Of a DNA stretch of 5,363 nucleotides, positions 5,130 to 5,363 are shown one piece after another. The notes under the pieces are model-generated. The model worked only from the letters and a program-made list of their open reading frames with translations, was not told the origin of the DNA and made no database searches. Origin of the DNA: Rubrobacteraceae bacterium. Lineage in GTDB: Bacteria > Actinomycetota > Rubrobacteria > Rubrobacterales > Rubrobacteraceae. How positions within the stretch are numbered: position 1 is the stretch's first letter; each line of letters opens with the position of its first letter. Location: the NCBI GenBank assembly GCA_030447045.1, contig JAUJMB010000116.1, positions 1 through 5,363 of the forward strand, read 5' to 3'. Position numbers and translations under genes: made by a program.

Positions 5130-5227
5130 TTGACCCCGGCGGGCAAGCCGCGTGCGGATGGAGAAGTATCGGGTAACGGACCCGCACCGGAGGCTCCTCG
5201 AGCGCCACAGCGCGCGAAGAGAGGCGT

Positions 5228-5237
5228 TTTACGTAAA
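5228..5237 (+). promoter_or_regulatory. Perfect palindrome TTTACGTAAA, possible operator
   Basis: A 10-base perfect palindrome lies in the AT-rich part of the intergenic region, about 77 bases upstream of the next start. The size suits one half or the core of a site for a dimeric repressor or activator. The cognate protein is unknown, and the site does not match the CRP (TGTGA) or FNR (TTGAT) half-site. Confidence 0.3.
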
Positions 5238-5264
5238 CCGGGATAGGCGCGAAAATAGCCTGAC

Positions 5265-5292
5265 TTGCCACTAAGGGAAGCAGGAGTAGCGT
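5265..5292 (+). promoter_or_regulatory. Candidate promoter TTGCCA-N16-TAGCGT
   Basis: TTGCCA (5265-5270) resembles a -35 box and TAGCGT (5287-5292) fits the actinobacterial -10 pattern TAnnnT, with a 16-base spacer. Transcription would begin near 5299, leaving a very short leader that just includes the binding site of the gene at 5314. It overlaps a bulged hairpin (5259-5284), so both readings cannot be weighted fully. Weak, pattern-based call. Confidence 0.2.
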
Positions 5293-5313
5293 GCGAAAGG
5301 GAAGGATCGGCGG

Positions 5314-5363
5314 ATGAAAAGCAACTCTGTGCGGGTCGGTGACTTGCGGATGCGGTGGGAGGA
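5314..5363 (+). CDS. 5' end of a gene, possibly an alpha/beta-hydrolase (partial)
   Basis: ATG 5314 follows AAAGGGAAGGA (5296-5306) at a good spacing and opens a frame to the window edge, encoding MKSNSVRVGDLRMRWE. The pattern of a strand with VGDLRMRWEE-like sequence resembles the first beta-strand of alpha/beta-hydrolase-fold proteins (for example V-x-G-x-x-L-x-Y-E-E), but 16 residues cannot establish this. The gap and AT-rich region before it suggest a separate transcription unit. Confidence 0.55.
   Translation, partial: MKSNSVRVGDLRMRWE

Larger units (their letters stand above)
5118..5313 (+). other. Intergenic region with promoter-like and palindromic elements
   Basis: A stretch of 196 bases without a convincing gene. 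It contains the operon-end hairpin, a short perfect hairpin CGGGT-AACGG-ACCCG at 5170-5184, the palindrome TTTACGTAAA (5228-5237), and a relatively AT-rich zone from about 5226 to 5280 that contrasts with the surrounding sequence. The AT-rich zone just upstream of a new start suggests a promoter for the gene at 5314, independent of the preceding operon. Confidence 0.55.

Noticed and set aside
5132..5220. Possible tRNA or riboswitch after the operon
   Set aside because: No cloverleaf, no T-loop GTTCRANYC motif and no known aptamer core could be found; only short 4-6 bp inverted repeats are present.
5158..5274. 38-codon ORF after the GH15 gene (MEKYRVTDPHRRLLERH...)
   Set aside because: No ribosome binding site precedes its ATG, codon use is not clearly gene-like, and its 3' part crosses the palindrome and AT-rich promoter-like zone.
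5261..5347. Direct repeat TGACTTGC at 5261-5268 and 5340-5347
   Set aside because: Eight bases repeated once in 90 bases can be chance, and the second copy lies in a coding frame.

Overview
This is a GC-rich, actinobacterial-type window in which every supported gene lies on the + strand and genes are tightly packed. Rubrobacter or a close relative is the best guess. The protein style fits, and so does an odd codon habit: isoleucine ATA is used freely despite the high GC (six in-frame cases in the dehydrogenase and eight in the glycosidase that I checked). The taxonomic call is an inference and was not verified by a search.

Layout. Bases 1-50 are the tail of an unidentified gene. A first cassette (60-1418) holds a small cysteine-pair protein that may bind zinc, a 105-residue helical hypothetical protein, and a Crp/Fnr-type transcription regulator. 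The regulator lacks one of the usual cAMP ligands and has an unusual recognition helix. A 291-base stretch (1419-1709) follows. It contains a perfect 7-bp hairpin, a doubtful 78-residue frame, a purine tract with an (AGG)6 repeat, and a 20-codon mini-ORF running into the next gene.

The second cassette (1710-5117) looks like an operon of three genes: a short-chain dehydrogenase with a C-terminal membrane anchor, a four-helix VKOR-family membrane protein with a CxxC pair but no periplasmic-loop cysteines, and a cytoplasmic GH15 glycosidase (glucoamylase/trehalase type). The last two overlap by 8 bases, and the first two are joined by a 17-codon mini-ORF. An NAD(P)H-dependent, membrane-tethered reductase beside a membrane thiol/quinone protein suggests a shared redox job at the membrane. 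The link to an intracellular alpha-glucan or trehalose hydrolase is not obvious from sequence.

From 5118 to 5313 there is a GC-rich hairpin just after the operon, then a relatively AT-rich stretch with a perfect TTTACGTAAA palindrome, a possible promoter and a bulged hairpin. A new gene starts at 5314 and runs off the window.

No RNA gene, insertion sequence, CRISPR array, phage gene or origin was seen. The most unusual points are the repeated use of mini-ORFs with strong ribosome binding sites that end at or near the next start codon (643-669, 1664-1726, 2714-2767), and the residue losses in the regulator and the VKOR-like protein.
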